Source of the DNA: Shinella zoogloeoides
GTDB lineage: Bacteria; Pseudomonadota; Alphaproteobacteria; Rhizobiales; Rhizobiaceae
Assembly: GCF_020883495.1 (NCBI RefSeq)
Contig: NZ_CP086611.1
Span: 248,001-312,000, forward strand
Length of the DNA: 64,000 nucleotides
Direction: 5' to 3'
In this document: positions 8,933 to 18,748 of the stretch, in pieces
How the letters are laid out: every line of letters begins with the position of its first letter
How positions within the stretch are numbered: the stretch's first letter is position 1
Program-made: the position numbers and the translations under genes
Notes under the pieces: generated by a model
Databases searched by the model: none
Told to the model about the DNA's origin: nothing
What the model saw: the letters and a program-made list of their open reading frames with translations, nothing else

Positions 8933-9190
8933 CGCCGAAGGTCCAGTCCGTGCTTGGACCTTCTCCCCTGCCGGCCAGTCCTCGATGGGATCAAGCTGCA
9001 AACATCGAACTGGAAGGGGATCTGCCGGGGCAAGCCACGCCGCTACCGCGACGCGTATTTCGGGCGATTCTACACCAGTCTTCAGGAATTTACACCGTCC
9101 TCTTGCGGACGGTGCGCGTCGTTTCAACCGGCCGTTTGCGCCTGATGCGCCCGCGGCCCGTTTGCAGGCCGAGGGGGCAGGGAGCGTATC

Positions 9191-12100
9191 ATGGCCATTC
9201 ATCTCAACCAGCACGATCTCGCTTTCATCCTGAAGCAGATCCAGATCGCCGAAGCCCACTCCAACGGTACGCCGCTCACCGAGATCCGGCTGGATGCCCA
9301 GGGCGTCCCCATCACGGACCGCGCCTGGTACACCGATGAGGATCTCTTCGACGCGACGGCCCCGCGCGCCGTTCCCGATGCCAAGACGCCCTTCGGCCTG
9401 CGGACGGTCGACGGCAGCTACAACAACCTCCTGGAAGGGCGTGAACTGTGGGGAGCGGCCGACCAGCCGATGCCGCGCTACCTCGACCCGAACTACATCG
9501 ATGGCGGCGCGGAAACGCCGTTCTCTTTCGGCCCCGGCCCGCTTGGCCCGGTCACGAACACCGATTACGGCGTCGATGGTGTGGCCACTTTCCCCGGTAG
9601 CGGCCTGAATGGCGGCCATACCGGCAATGTCGTGGATAGCGACCCGCGCGTCATCTCCAACCTCGTTGCGGACATGAGTGCGAACAATCCGGCAGCCCTC
9701 TATGCGGCGCTCGTCTTCGCGGAATCCGCCGATCCCTATGCGGACCTGGCGGAACTGATGGCCGCACGCGTCACGCAGGCGCAGGCCGCCGCCATGGTCG
9801 TAGCCGCCCAGACAGCCTTCGATGCCGCGATGACGGCGCTGAACGGTGCGACGGCCGCCTATGCGGCCAACGCGGACCCGGCTGCGATAGCCGGCCTCAT
9901 CGACGCCATACAGGATGCGGCCACGGATCTGGCCGAGAGCGGTCTTGCACTCGACCACGCCAATGCTCTGGCCGCGGACCCGAATGCGGGCTTCCTCGCG
10001 CTCGCCGAGGACAAGGGGCTGGTCATCCAGAACGGCTCGCTCGTCATCCCGAACGTTGCGCCCGACGAAGGCATCTCCGCGCCGTTCAACGCCTGGATGA
10101 CCTTCTTCGGCCAGTTCTTCGACCATGGCCTCGACCTCATCAGCAAGGGCGGCAACGGCTCGATCTTCATTCCGCTGAAAGCCGACGATCCGCTGATCGC
10201 CGGGGCAGACGGGGTCTTCAACACTGCCGACGACCTGCCCGCCTCCATGCGCTTCATGGTGCTGACGCGCTCGGAGACCGTTCTCGACGAGAACGGCGTG
10301 CCGACCCAGCGCAACACGACAACGCCCTTCGTCGACCAGAACCAGACCTATACCTCGCATGCCTCCCATCAGGTCTTCCTGCGCGAATATGTCATGGGGC
10401 CGAACGGACCCGTCGCCACGGGGCGGCTGCTGGGCGGACAGGACGGCGGGCTTGCCACATGGGCCGACGTGAAGGAGCAGGCAAGAACCCTTCTGGGCAT
10501 CGAACTGACCGACGGCGATGTGCTCAACATCCCGCTCATCCACACGGACGCCTATGGCGAATTCATCCGCGGCGCCAATGGCCTGCCGCAGATCGTCACC
10601 GGAATCAACCCGGACGGCACGCCGTCCGGTCTGGCAGCAGCCAGCCTGGCGACCCCGGTCAACACGTTCGCGGCCGGGGCCCTGCGCATCGGCCACGCCT
10701 TCCTCGACGACATCGCGCATACCGCCAATCCGTTCAACAGCCAGACGGGCACGTTGAAGACGGCCGATGCGGACAATGTCGTGAACGACCTCAATGCCGA
10801 CGGCCAGATCACGGGAACTGAAACCCCGCTGCCCGCCGGCCAGTACGACGACGAGCTGCTCGGCCGCCACTTCATCACCGGCGACGGGCGCGGCAACGAG
10901 AATTTCGGCCTCACCGCCGTCCACCACATCTTCCACTCCGAGCATAATCGCCAGACGGTGATCCAGAAGCTGACCATTCTGGAAGAGGGTGACCTTGCCT
11001 TCGTCAATGAATGGCTGGCGGTCGATATCGACGCGGCCACGCTGGCGTCGATCAAGGCCAGCCTGCAAGGCCCGATCGACAAGAACGCCTATATCGAGAA
11101 CAGTGCTCTGGTCTGGGATGGCGAGCGCATCTTCCAGGCCGCGCGCTTTGCGACGGAGATGCAGTACCAGCATCTCGTCTTCGAGGAGTTCGCCCGCAAG
11201 ATCCAGCCGGCCATCGATCCCTTCGTGTTCAATTCGGTGACCGACATCAATCCGGCGATCTTCGCCGAATTCGCCAATGTCGTGTACCGCTTCGGCCATT
11301 CCATGCTCACGGACAGCCTGCCGCGGGCGTTCTTCTCCGCCGATGCTGCGACGAACCATCTCGACGTCGTCGACGAGGGCCTGATCAAGGCCTTCCTCGA
11401 CCCGGTGGACTTCGACCGCGACGGCGGCGTCTCGCATGAGGAGGCTGCCGGGGCCATCGTGCGCGGGATGACCAACGTGCGCGGCAACGCCATCGACGAG
11501 TTCGTCGTCGATGCCCTGCGCAACAACCTGCTCGGCCTGCCGCTCGACCTTGCCGCGATGAACATCGCCCGCGGCCGGGACACCGGCATGCCTTCGCTCA
11601 ACCAGGCCCGCGAGCAGCTTTTCGCCGCGACCGGCCACAGCTTCCTGAAGCCCTATGCGAACTGGACCGAGTTCGCCGTCGGCCTGAAGAACCCGCTCTC
11701 CGTGGTCAATTTCATCGCGGCCTACGGCACCCATGCCGAGATTGCCGCCGCGCAGACGCTTGCCGACAAGCGCGCCGTCGCCTGGGAACTGGTGTTCGGG
11801 GTGGAAGCGGACGGCGTCACGGCGTCCGATATCGCCGACCGGCTCGATTTCATCAATGGCGCAGGCCAGTATGCCGGCGACAAGGGCGGTCTCGACAATG
11901 TCGACCTGTGGATCGGCGGCCTTGCCGAGAAGATCCTTCTCTTCGGCGGCATGCTCGGCTCCACCTTCACGGCGATCTTCGAAGCGCAGCTCGAGGCGCT
12001 GCAGGATGCCGACCGCTTCTACTACCTGACCCGCACCCAGGGCCTGAATTTTGTCGATGCGCTGGAAAACAACGCCTTCTCGAAGATGATCATGGCCAAT

Positions 12101-15100
12101 ACGGACATCACCATGCCCGGCGCCGACGGCATTCGCGGCACGGCGGACGACGAGGTGCGCCACCATATCGGCATCGATTCCTTCACCAAGTACGACCATG
12201 TCCTCGAGGTCAACGTCCAGTATCAGCAGGACTATAACGGTGCCGAGGCCGGCAAGGACCCGCTGGGCAACGATGCGGTGCTCGAAGCGCTCGGCCTTAC
12301 CAAGGTGGAACGCGACATGCCGACCGCCTTCCAGGGCTATTACCAGAACTATCTGCGCTTCTTCGGCGGCGAGCATGTCGTGCTCGGCGGCTCGGCTGGC
12401 CGCGACGTGCTGATCGGCGATGTCGGCGACGATGCCATCTGGGGCGATGCCGGCAACGACTATATCGAAGGCGGCCAGGGCGTCGATCTCATCATGGGCG
12501 GTGCCGGGGACGACGTGATCCTCGACGAGGGCGACGACGGCGACTTCATCAAGGGCGACGCCGGCGACGACGTTATCTCCAGCTCCAGCGGCCTCGACAT
12601 CCTGACGGGCGGCGAGGGCAAGGACGTCGTCTTCGCCGGCGTGGACAGCACGGAAATCTTCGCCGGCGAGGGCGACGACTTCCTGCTCGGCGGCGACGGC
12701 GCGGACTTCCTGCTCGGCAACGAGGGCGACGACTGGCTGGAAGCCGGCGGCGGCTTCGACACCACGGCCGGCGACAATTCCGAACTGTTCTTCAACTCGA
12801 CCATTCTCGGCCATGACGTGATGTTCGCCGGCTCTGATGAGCACGATTTCGATGCGGAATCGGGCGACGACATTATGGTCCAGGGCGAGAGCGTCATGCG
12901 CAATGAGGGCATGTTCGGCTTCGATTGGGCGAGCTATCAGGGCGCGCAGTTCGATGCGGACGCCGACATGCGCATCCGCATTTTCACGACCGAGGAACAG
13001 GATATCCTGCGCAACCGCTTCGACAAGGTCGAGGCGCTCTCGGGCGGCGACGGCAACGACAACCTGCGCGGCGACGACCGGGCGGCCGGCGACCTGCCGG
13101 CGGTGCCGACCGTCAACAACACCGAGACGCTGTTCTTCAAGGACGAACTCAGCCAGGCCGGCCTCTCGCGTATCGAGGGCCTTCGCGCGCTGCTCGGCGA
13201 GCTGGTGGCGGATGTGCCAGAGGGCAACAGCGAGAGCATCGTGGCCTTCACCGGCGGCAATATCCTGCTCGGCGGCGGCGGCAGCGACCACCTGCAGGGC
13301 AACGGCGGCGACGACTTCATCGACGGCAATGCGCGCCTCAATGTCCGCATCCGCATCGTCGGTGCCGGCGAGGAGAACGACGCCGACAACGAGATCGCCA
13401 CGATCTACTCGCTGAAGCACACCTTCACCGGCACCGAGGGCGCCTTCGTTCCGACCGCCTGGATCGGCAAGACGATGTTCGAATTGCTCGCCGCGCGCGA
13501 GATAGCCCCCAGCCAGATGCATATCGTGCGTGAAATCATCGCCAATGACGGTGACGCGGCCGATATGGATACTGCCGTGTTCAACGACAACCTGCAGAAC
13601 GCCGACGGCAGCTTCAACTACACGATCACGGCCAATGGCGACGGCACCGTGACGGTCACGCATGTGAATGTCAGCAACATCGACGATGCCGTGACCGGTC
13701 GTCCGCTGATTTCGGACGGCACCGATACGCTGCGCAACATCGAGCGGCTGGAATTCCGCGATCAGGTGGTTCTGTTCACCCCGCCGCAGCTCTCCCTGCA
13801 GCGTGTGATGGCGACGCGCTCGGAAACCTTCGGCTCGCAGAGCTACACCGACAATGATGGCATCTGGAACGATGACTGGGCCGAGAGCGGCGACGATGGA
13901 AGCGCGACCTCGGACAATGGCCAGATCCGCATCAGCAACGGCCGGCTTGAATTCGACGGCGCTAGCCAGGGCGTCGGTGACGGCGCGGTCATCCAGCGCG
14001 GTGTCGCCGGGCTGGCCGGCGCGGTCTCGGCCACCGTCTCCTTCGACTATGGCGAGAACATCGAGGCCGGTGAGACGGTCTTGGTTCAGTTCTCCCGGGA
14101 TGGGAACCCGGCCAACATGCAGACCCTTGCAACCATCACAAGCGCATCCGGGACCAACACCTCCACCGGCACGCTGGCCCTGACCGGCCCGTTCACGGCC
14201 GGTGCGTTCATCCGGTTCACGGTTTCGGCCATGGACAACGATGCCAACGAGGTCGCCTGGGTCGACAATCTCAGCATTGTCGGCGTCACCGCGCAGAACG
14301 TGCACTATCAGGCAACCTTCACGGAAGGCAATGGAACCGCGACCGGGGCCGATGTCCCCATCGCCAGCAATCCGCTGATCGTCGAGAACGACCGGATCGT
14401 TTCGGCGCGGGTCGTCCTGACCAATGCGCAGGCCGGCGACAGCTTCGATATTCCCGGCAATCTGCCGGGCAATATCAACAGCAGCGTGCAGACCGTCAGC
14501 GGGCAGATCGTCGTGACCCTCACGGGTAACGAACCGAACATCGCCAACTGGCAGGCCGCCCTTCAGGCAATCGAGTTCCGCAACAATTCGCAGACCCCGA
14601 GCAGCGTCCCGCGGGTCATCCAGGTCACCGTCAACGACGGGTTCCTCGACAGCAATATCGCGACCACGACGATCAATGTGGTTCCGGTCAATGACCTGCC
14701 CAATGCGGGCAACGACACCATCCTGACTAATTTTTCCGGCAATTTCAGCGTTCCGGTCTGGATGCTTCTGGCCAACGACACCGATGCCGACGGGCAGGCG
14801 CTGAACGTCACGGCTGTGACCGACAACCAGACACAGTTTGCCGTCGCCCTCGCGGCCGGCATGGTCAATGTGACGCGCACGACGACCGCCGACCGGCAAT
14901 TCACCTACACGGTCTCGGACGGTGCTGCGACGGATACCGCCAATGTAAGCGTGGAGATAGACGCGACCCCCACCAATGGTGGCAACGGTGCTGAAATCCT
15001 GCTCGGCGACGCGGCCGGAACCACCTTCAACGGCAACGGCGGCAACGACATCATCATGGCTGGCGGCGGCAACGATATCATCGCTGGCGGCGCTGGGGAC

Positions 15101-18100
15101 GACCTCATCGTCTGGAACGCGGGCGATGGCCGGGATATCGTCGACGGCGGCGGCAATGTCGACACCATGCGCGTCATCGGCAATGCGACCGCGGAAACCT
15201 ACAATATCTACACGCGCGCCGCCTGGCTCGCGCTTGCCGGCAACACGGCCGCGCAACTCAACGTCAACACCGAAATCATCATCGCCCGCGGCGGCACCAA
15301 CAATGCCGCGATCGTCGCCGAGCTCGACAATATCGAGGAAATCGTCATCGACGGCATGGGCGGCGGCGACACGTTCAACCAGGTCGGCAATTTCGGCGGG
15401 ACCAGCCTCCTGACCAGCACGATCACGCTGAACGGCGGCAGCGGCGACGACGTCGTGAACCTCTCGGGCCTGTCCTCGGCCCACCGCATCGTCTTCCATT
15501 CCAATGGCGGCAACGATACGGTCATCGGCAATGTGCGCCCGCAGGATGTCATCCAGCTTGCGCCGGGCGAGGACATTTCCGGCTATACGCTGACCAGCAA
15601 CGGCAACGGCACGCAGACCTTCTCGAACGGCACGCATTCGATCACCTTCACGGGCACGGTGCCGCCGCAGTTCCAGAATGGTCCGTCGACCGGCGGAACG
15701 GCTCTCGACGACGAGGATCTGGAAGACCTGCTCGACATGGTGCGCGATCCCGCCTTCGACCGGGATTCCTCCGGTTACGGCAACAATGCCGAACATCCCC
15801 ACTGGGGCGCTGGCGGCAATCCGTTCATCCGGCTGACGGAGGCGCACTATACGGACGGCGCCTCGGGAATCCGCCAGACGGCGCTCACCCCGCGGGAAAT
15901 CTCCGACATCCTGTCCAATCAGGACAATGACGGCAACGGCGTCGAGGAGAGCATTCCGAACAGCTTCGGCGGAACGAGCCTGCTCACCTTCTTCGGCCAG
16001 TATTTTGACCATGGCCTCGACTTCGTGGCCAAGGGGCAGCCGGGTTATGTCGCCATCGGCTCCTCTTCGTTCCCGATAGACGCGCCGCGCTCCAACATCG
16101 TGCCCGGCACGGGCGTCAACGGCATTCCGGCCGAGTACATCAACAACACCTCGCCCTATGTCGACCAGAACCAGGCCTACGGCTCGAACAATGCGATCAC
16201 GGATGTCCTGCGCAAATGGGAGGTCGGCAGCAATGGCGAGGCCGTGCAGACGGCCTACCTGCTGGCGGGCGACGTGGACGCCACGGGGCGGGCCCTGCTG
16301 CCCACCCTCAGCCACCTGCGCGACAACTACCGCGTGATGACCGGCGGCGGCGAACTGACCTCGGAGGATATTTCCAACTTCGACGGCTCCGGCCAGCCCC
16401 TGCTGATCGACTTCATCCCGGTCTATTCCAGCCCGGGTCAGCTCGATCTCGACGCCATCGGCCACTACTTCATCGCCGGTGACGGCCGGGCCAACGAGAA
16501 CGTGATGCTGACGTCCATGCACACGATCTGGGCCAGGAACCACAATTACTGGGTCGACCAGATCAAGGAGCAGACCGACGGCGCATGGACCGAGGCCGAA
16601 TATTTCGAAGCGGCCCGGATGATGAACATCGCCGAATACCAGCGCGTGGTCTTCACCGAATTCGCGACCGCCATGGCCGGCGGCTTCGATGGCGACGACG
16701 AGCACGGCTTCGAGGGCTACGACCCGGATGTCGACGCCTCCATCTCCGTCGAGTTCTCCCAGGCGGCCTACCGCTTCGGCCACTCGATGCTCAACGAGAC
16801 GGTCAGCTATGTGGACGGAAACGGCCAGCTCCAGCAGATTTCGCTGGTCCAGGCCTTCCTGAACCCCGGCCAGTTGTCGAGCCTCGGCATCGACGCGCTG
16901 ATTGCCGGCTCGGTCGAGGTGCCGCATCAGGCCATCGACGTGGATGTGGTCAACGCGCTGCGCAACCAGCTCGTCGGCCGTCCGCTGGACCTTGCCGCCC
17001 TCAACATCTTCCGTGGGCGGGACATGGGGATCGCACCGTTCAATACGGTGCGCGCCGAACTCTACGACAAGACCCATCTGACGGCGCTGCGCCCCTATAC
17101 GGGCTGGGCCGACTTCGCCCAGCGCAACGGCATCTCCGTCGCCATGCTGGCCAAGCTTCAGCAGGCCTATCCCGAAGGGTTCGAGACGATGGACCTGTGG
17201 GTCGGCGGTCTCATGGAAAAACCGGTGGCCGGCCAGCTCGGCTCGACCTTCGGCTATATCTTCCTGGAGCAGCTCAACCGCCTGCAGCACGGCGACAAGC
17301 TCTACTATCTGGAGATCTTCGACGACTCCATGTTCACCGGCGAGAACAACGTCACCTTCGCCGAGATCATCGAGCGCAACACGGGCCTCACCGGATTGCC
17401 GGAAAACGTCTTCGACACCGACGGTTCGAATGCGGGCGACAGCGACGATGACGACATCCTCGGCAATGTCGACGATGAGGACGACACGCCCGACAACGGC
17501 GGCGACGACGGCGAGGATGATGAAGATGAGGACGACGGCGGCAATCCCGATGACGGCGAGGACGACGACCAGCCGGACGAGGATGATGACGGCGGCGAAG
17601 ACGACGATGATGAGGAGGATGACGGCGACGAAGATGACGATGATGATGGCGACGACGATGAGGACGACGACACCCCCGGTGGCGGCGATGACGAGGACGA
17701 CGACGATGACGACACGCCGGACGATGACGATGACGGCGTCGTCGTGCCGCCGGCATCTCCTTCGGTCCGCGTCGGAACGCCGGGTGCGGATGTCCTGACG
17801 GGCGCTGCCGGTGCGGACACCATCATCGGCCATGAGGGCGACGACGTCCTGACCGGCGCCGGTGGCGCGGATATCATCCGCGGCGGGGCGGGCGACGACT
17901 TCGCCGACGGCGGCGATGGCCGCGACGTCATCTTCGCGGGTGCCGGCAATGACGATGTCTTCGCCGGTGCGGATGCCGACATGGTCTATGGCGAGGCCGG
18001 GGACGACCGCATTCTCGCCCAGGGCGGCGACGACCTGGTGAATGCCGGCGCCGGCAACGACACGGTGTTCGGTGGCGAGGGCAACGACCTCTTCGTCGCG

Positions 18101-18658
18101 GAAGCGGGTGACGGCAACGACACCTACTACGGCGACGACATGAATGGCGGCGGCGGCGTCGACACGCTGGACATGGCGGCGATCACCGCGGCGATCACGG
18201 CCGATCTCGGTACGGGCTACATGACGCGTGGCAGCGTCTCCTCCGCCCAGACGGGCACGGACACGCTCTGGAACGTCGAGAACATCGTCACCGGCTCCGG
18301 CAACGACACGATCACGGCGAGCGCGGCGGTCAACATCATGGACGGCGGGGCCGGCAACGACACCTTCCGCTTCCTCTCGGCGGCCGACGCCAACGGCGAC
18401 ACGATCCTCGGCTTCCAGCCCGGCGACCGGCTCGACCTGTCGGGCATGGACGCCAACGGTACGACGAACGGCAACCAGGCCTTCACGCTGGTCACCGGCG
18501 CCTTCACCGACCGGGGCCAGTTGCTGGTGACCTACGAGACCCGCGCAGACGGCGACTACACCGTGGTTTCCGGCAACACCACGGGCAATGCCGATGCCGA
18601 TTTCAAGATCAGCATCAAGGGAACCCATAACCTCGCGCAGAGCGACTTCAACCTCTGA
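9191..18658 (+). CDS. Giant secreted RTX protein with two animal-type haem peroxidase domains (MopA-like)
   Basis: 3155 residues, start behind an AGGGAG ribosome site. Peroxidase domain 1 (about 60-1010) begins with the family motif RTVDGSYNN and contains distal GQFFDH (Gln308, His312), GDGRGNE (Arg567, Glu570) and proximal YRFGH (His703). Domain 2 (about 2170-2720) repeats these: GQYFDH (Gln2270, His2274), GDGRANE (Arg2433, Glu2436), YRFGH (His2531). RTX calcium-binding nonapeptides lie at about 1065-1193, 1285-1385, 1930-1985 and 2863-3060, with a cadherin-like domain at about 1831-1917. A nearly pure Asp/Glu linker spans about 2748-2850. There is no N-terminal signal peptide; the RTX C-terminus and downstream genes indicate type I secretion. 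The architecture is that of the Mn(II)-oxidising peroxidase MopA of Aurantimonas/Erythrobacter. Mn oxidation here is inference; halide or phenol peroxidation is possible. Confidence 0.9.
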   Translation: MAIHLNQHDLAFILKQIQIAEAHSNGTPLTEIRLDAQGVPITDRAWYTDEDLFDATAPRAVPDAKTPFGLRTVDGSYNNLLEGRELWGAADQPMPRYLDPNYIDGGAETPFSFGPGPLGPVTNTDYGVDGVATFPGSGLNGGHTGNVVDSDPRVISNLVADMSANNPAALYAALVFAESADPYADLAELMAARVTQAQAAAMVVAAQTAFDAAMTALNGATAAYAANADPAAIAGLIDAIQDAATDLAESGLALDHANALAADPNAGFLALAEDKGLVIQNGSLVIPNVAPDEGISAPFNAWMTFFGQFFDHGLDLISKGGNGSIFIPLKADDPLIAGADGVFNTADDLPASMRFMVLTRSETVLDENGVPTQRNTTTPFVDQNQTYTSHASHQVFLREYVMGPNGPVATGRLLGGQDGGLATWADVKEQARTLLGIELTDGDVLNIPLIHTDAYGEFIRGANGLPQIVTGINPDGTPSGLAAASLATPVNTFAAGALRIGHAFLDDIAHTANPFNSQTGTLKTADADNVVNDLNADGQITGTETPLPAGQYDDELLGRHFITGDGRGNENFGLTAVHHIFHSEHNRQTVIQKLTILEEGDLAFVNEWLAVDIDAATLASIKASLQGPIDKNAYIENSALVWDGERIFQAARFATEMQYQHLVFEEFARKIQPAIDPFVFNSVTDINPAIFAEFANVVYRFGHSMLTDSLPRAFFSADAATNHLDVVDEGLIKAFLDPVDFDRDGGVSHEEAAGAIVRGMTNVRGNAIDEFVVDALRNNLLGLPLDLAAMNIARGRDTGMPSLNQAREQLFAATGHSFLKPYANWTEFAVGLKNPLSVVNFIAAYGTHAEIAAAQTLADKRAVAWELVFGVEADGVTASDIADRLDFINGAGQYAGDKGGLDNVDLWIGGLAEKILLFGGMLGSTFTAIFEAQLEALQDADRFYYLTRTQGLNFVDALENNAFSKMIMANTDITMPGADGIRGTADDEVRHHIGIDSFTKYDHVLEVNVQYQQDYNGAEAGKDPLGNDAVLEALGLTKVERDMPTAFQGYYQNYLRFFGGEHVVLGGSAGRDVLIGDVGDDAIWGDAGNDYIEGGQGVDLIMGGAGDDVILDEGDDGDFIKGDAGDDVISSSSGLDILTGGEGKDVVFAGVDSTEIFAGEGDDFLLGGDGADFLLGNEGDDWLEAGGGFDTTAGDNSELFFNSTILGHDVMFAGSDEHDFDAESGDDIMVQGESVMRNEGMFGFDWASYQGAQFDADADMRIRIFTTEEQDILRNRFDKVEALSGGDGNDNLRGDDRAAGDLPAVPTVNNTETLFFKDELSQAGLSRIEGLRALLGELVADVPEGNSESIVAFTGGNILLGGGGSDHLQGNGGDDFIDGNARLNVRIRIVGAGEENDADNEIATIYSLKHTFTGTEGAFVPTAWIGKTMFELLAAREIAPSQMHIVREIIANDGDAADMDTAVFNDNLQNADGSFNYTITANGDGTVTVTHVNVSNIDDAVTGRPLISDGTDTLRNIERLEFRDQVVLFTPPQLSLQRVMATRSETFGSQSYTDNDGIWNDDWAESGDDGSATSDNGQIRISNGRLEFDGASQGVGDGAVIQRGVAGLAGAVSATVSFDYGENIEAGETVLVQFSRDGNPANMQTLATITSASGTNTSTGTLALTGPFTAGAFIRFTVSAMDNDANEVAWVDNLSIVGVTAQNVHYQATFTEGNGTATGADVPIASNPLIVENDRIVSARVVLTNAQAGDSFDIPGNLPGNINSSVQTVSGQIVVTLTGNEPNIANWQAALQAIEFRNNSQTPSSVPRVIQVTVNDGFLDSNIATTTINVVPVNDLPNAGNDTILTNFSGNFSVPVWMLLANDTDADGQALNVTAVTDNQTQFAVALAAGMVNVTRTTTADRQFTYTVSDGAATDTANVSVEIDATPTNGGNGAEILLGDAAGTTFNGNGGNDIIMAGGGNDIIAGGAGDDLIVWNAGDGRDIVDGGGNVDTMRVIGNATAETYNIYTRAAWLALAGNTAAQLNVNTEIIIARGGTNNAAIVAELDNIEEIVIDGMGGGDTFNQVGNFGGTSLLTSTITLNGGSGDDVVNLSGLSSAHRIVFHSNGGNDTVIGNVRPQDVIQLAPGEDISGYTLTSNGNGTQTFSNGTHSITFTGTVPPQFQNGPSTGGTALDDEDLEDLLDMVRDPAFDRDSSGYGNNAEHPHWGAGGNPFIRLTEAHYTDGASGIRQTALTPREISDILSNQDNDGNGVEESIPNSFGGTSLLTFFGQYFDHGLDFVAKGQPGYVAIGSSSFPIDAPRSNIVPGTGVNGIPAEYINNTSPYVDQNQAYGSNNAITDVLRKWEVGSNGEAVQTAYLLAGDVDATGRALLPTLSHLRDNYRVMTGGGELTSEDISNFDGSGQPLLIDFIPVYSSPGQLDLDAIGHYFIAGDGRANENVMLTSMHTIWARNHNYWVDQIKEQTDGAWTEAEYFEAARMMNIAEYQRVVFTEFATAMAGGFDGDDEHGFEGYDPDVDASISVEFSQAAYRFGHSMLNETVSYVDGNGQLQQISLVQAFLNPGQLSSLGIDALIAGSVEVPHQAIDVDVVNALRNQLVGRPLDLAALNIFRGRDMGIAPFNTVRAELYDKTHLTALRPYTGWADFAQRNGISVAMLAKLQQAYPEGFETMDLWVGGLMEKPVAGQLGSTFGYIFLEQLNRLQHGDKLYYLEIFDDSMFTGENNVTFAEIIERNTGLTGLPENVFDTDGSNAGDSDDDDILGNVDDEDDTPDNGGDDGEDDEDEDDGGNPDDGEDDDQPDEDDDGGEDDDDEEDDGDEDDDDDGDDDEDDDTPGGGDDEDDDDDDTPDDDDDGVVVPPASPSVRVGTPGADVLTGAAGADTIIGHEGDDVLTGAGGADIIRGGAGDDFADGGDGRDVIFAGAGNDDVFAGADADMVYGEAGDDRILAQGGDDLVNAGAGNDTVFGGEGNDLFVAEAGDGNDTYYGDDMNGGGGVDTLDMAAITAAITADLGTGYMTRGSVSSAQTGTDTLWNVENIVTGSGNDTITASAAVNIMDGGAGNDTFRFLSAADANGDTILGFQPGDRLDLSGMDANGTTNGNQAFTLVTGAFTDRGQLLVTYETRADGDYTVVSGNTTGNADADFKISIKGTHNLAQSDFNL

Positions 18659-18678
18659 TCCGCAGAGACCAGAGCCGC

Positions 18679-18712
18679 GGGGCCGCCGATAAGTATCTCG
18701 TTCGGCGGTCCC
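18679..18712 (+). terminator. Intercistronic hairpin after the peroxidase gene
   Basis: GGGGCCGCCG pairs with CGGCGGTCCC (one G-U) across a 14-nt loop in the 90-bp gap before the ABC transporter gene. It lacks a U tract, so it is more likely a processing or partial-termination element that lowers secretion-gene expression relative to the substrate. Confidence 0.4.
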
Positions 18713-18748
18713 GTCCAGCAACACAAGGACGGTTCAGGGGATATCGAC

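Noticed and set aside
7394..18724. A 3776-codon open frame on the minus strand opposite the giant peroxidase gene
   Set aside because: Only its last 513 codons (up to 8932) form a recognisable protein, the sensor kinase. The rest is the complement of RTX and acidic codons (GGC, GAC), which contain few stops when read in reverse, and it shows low-complexity Val/Ala/Arg sequence without domains.
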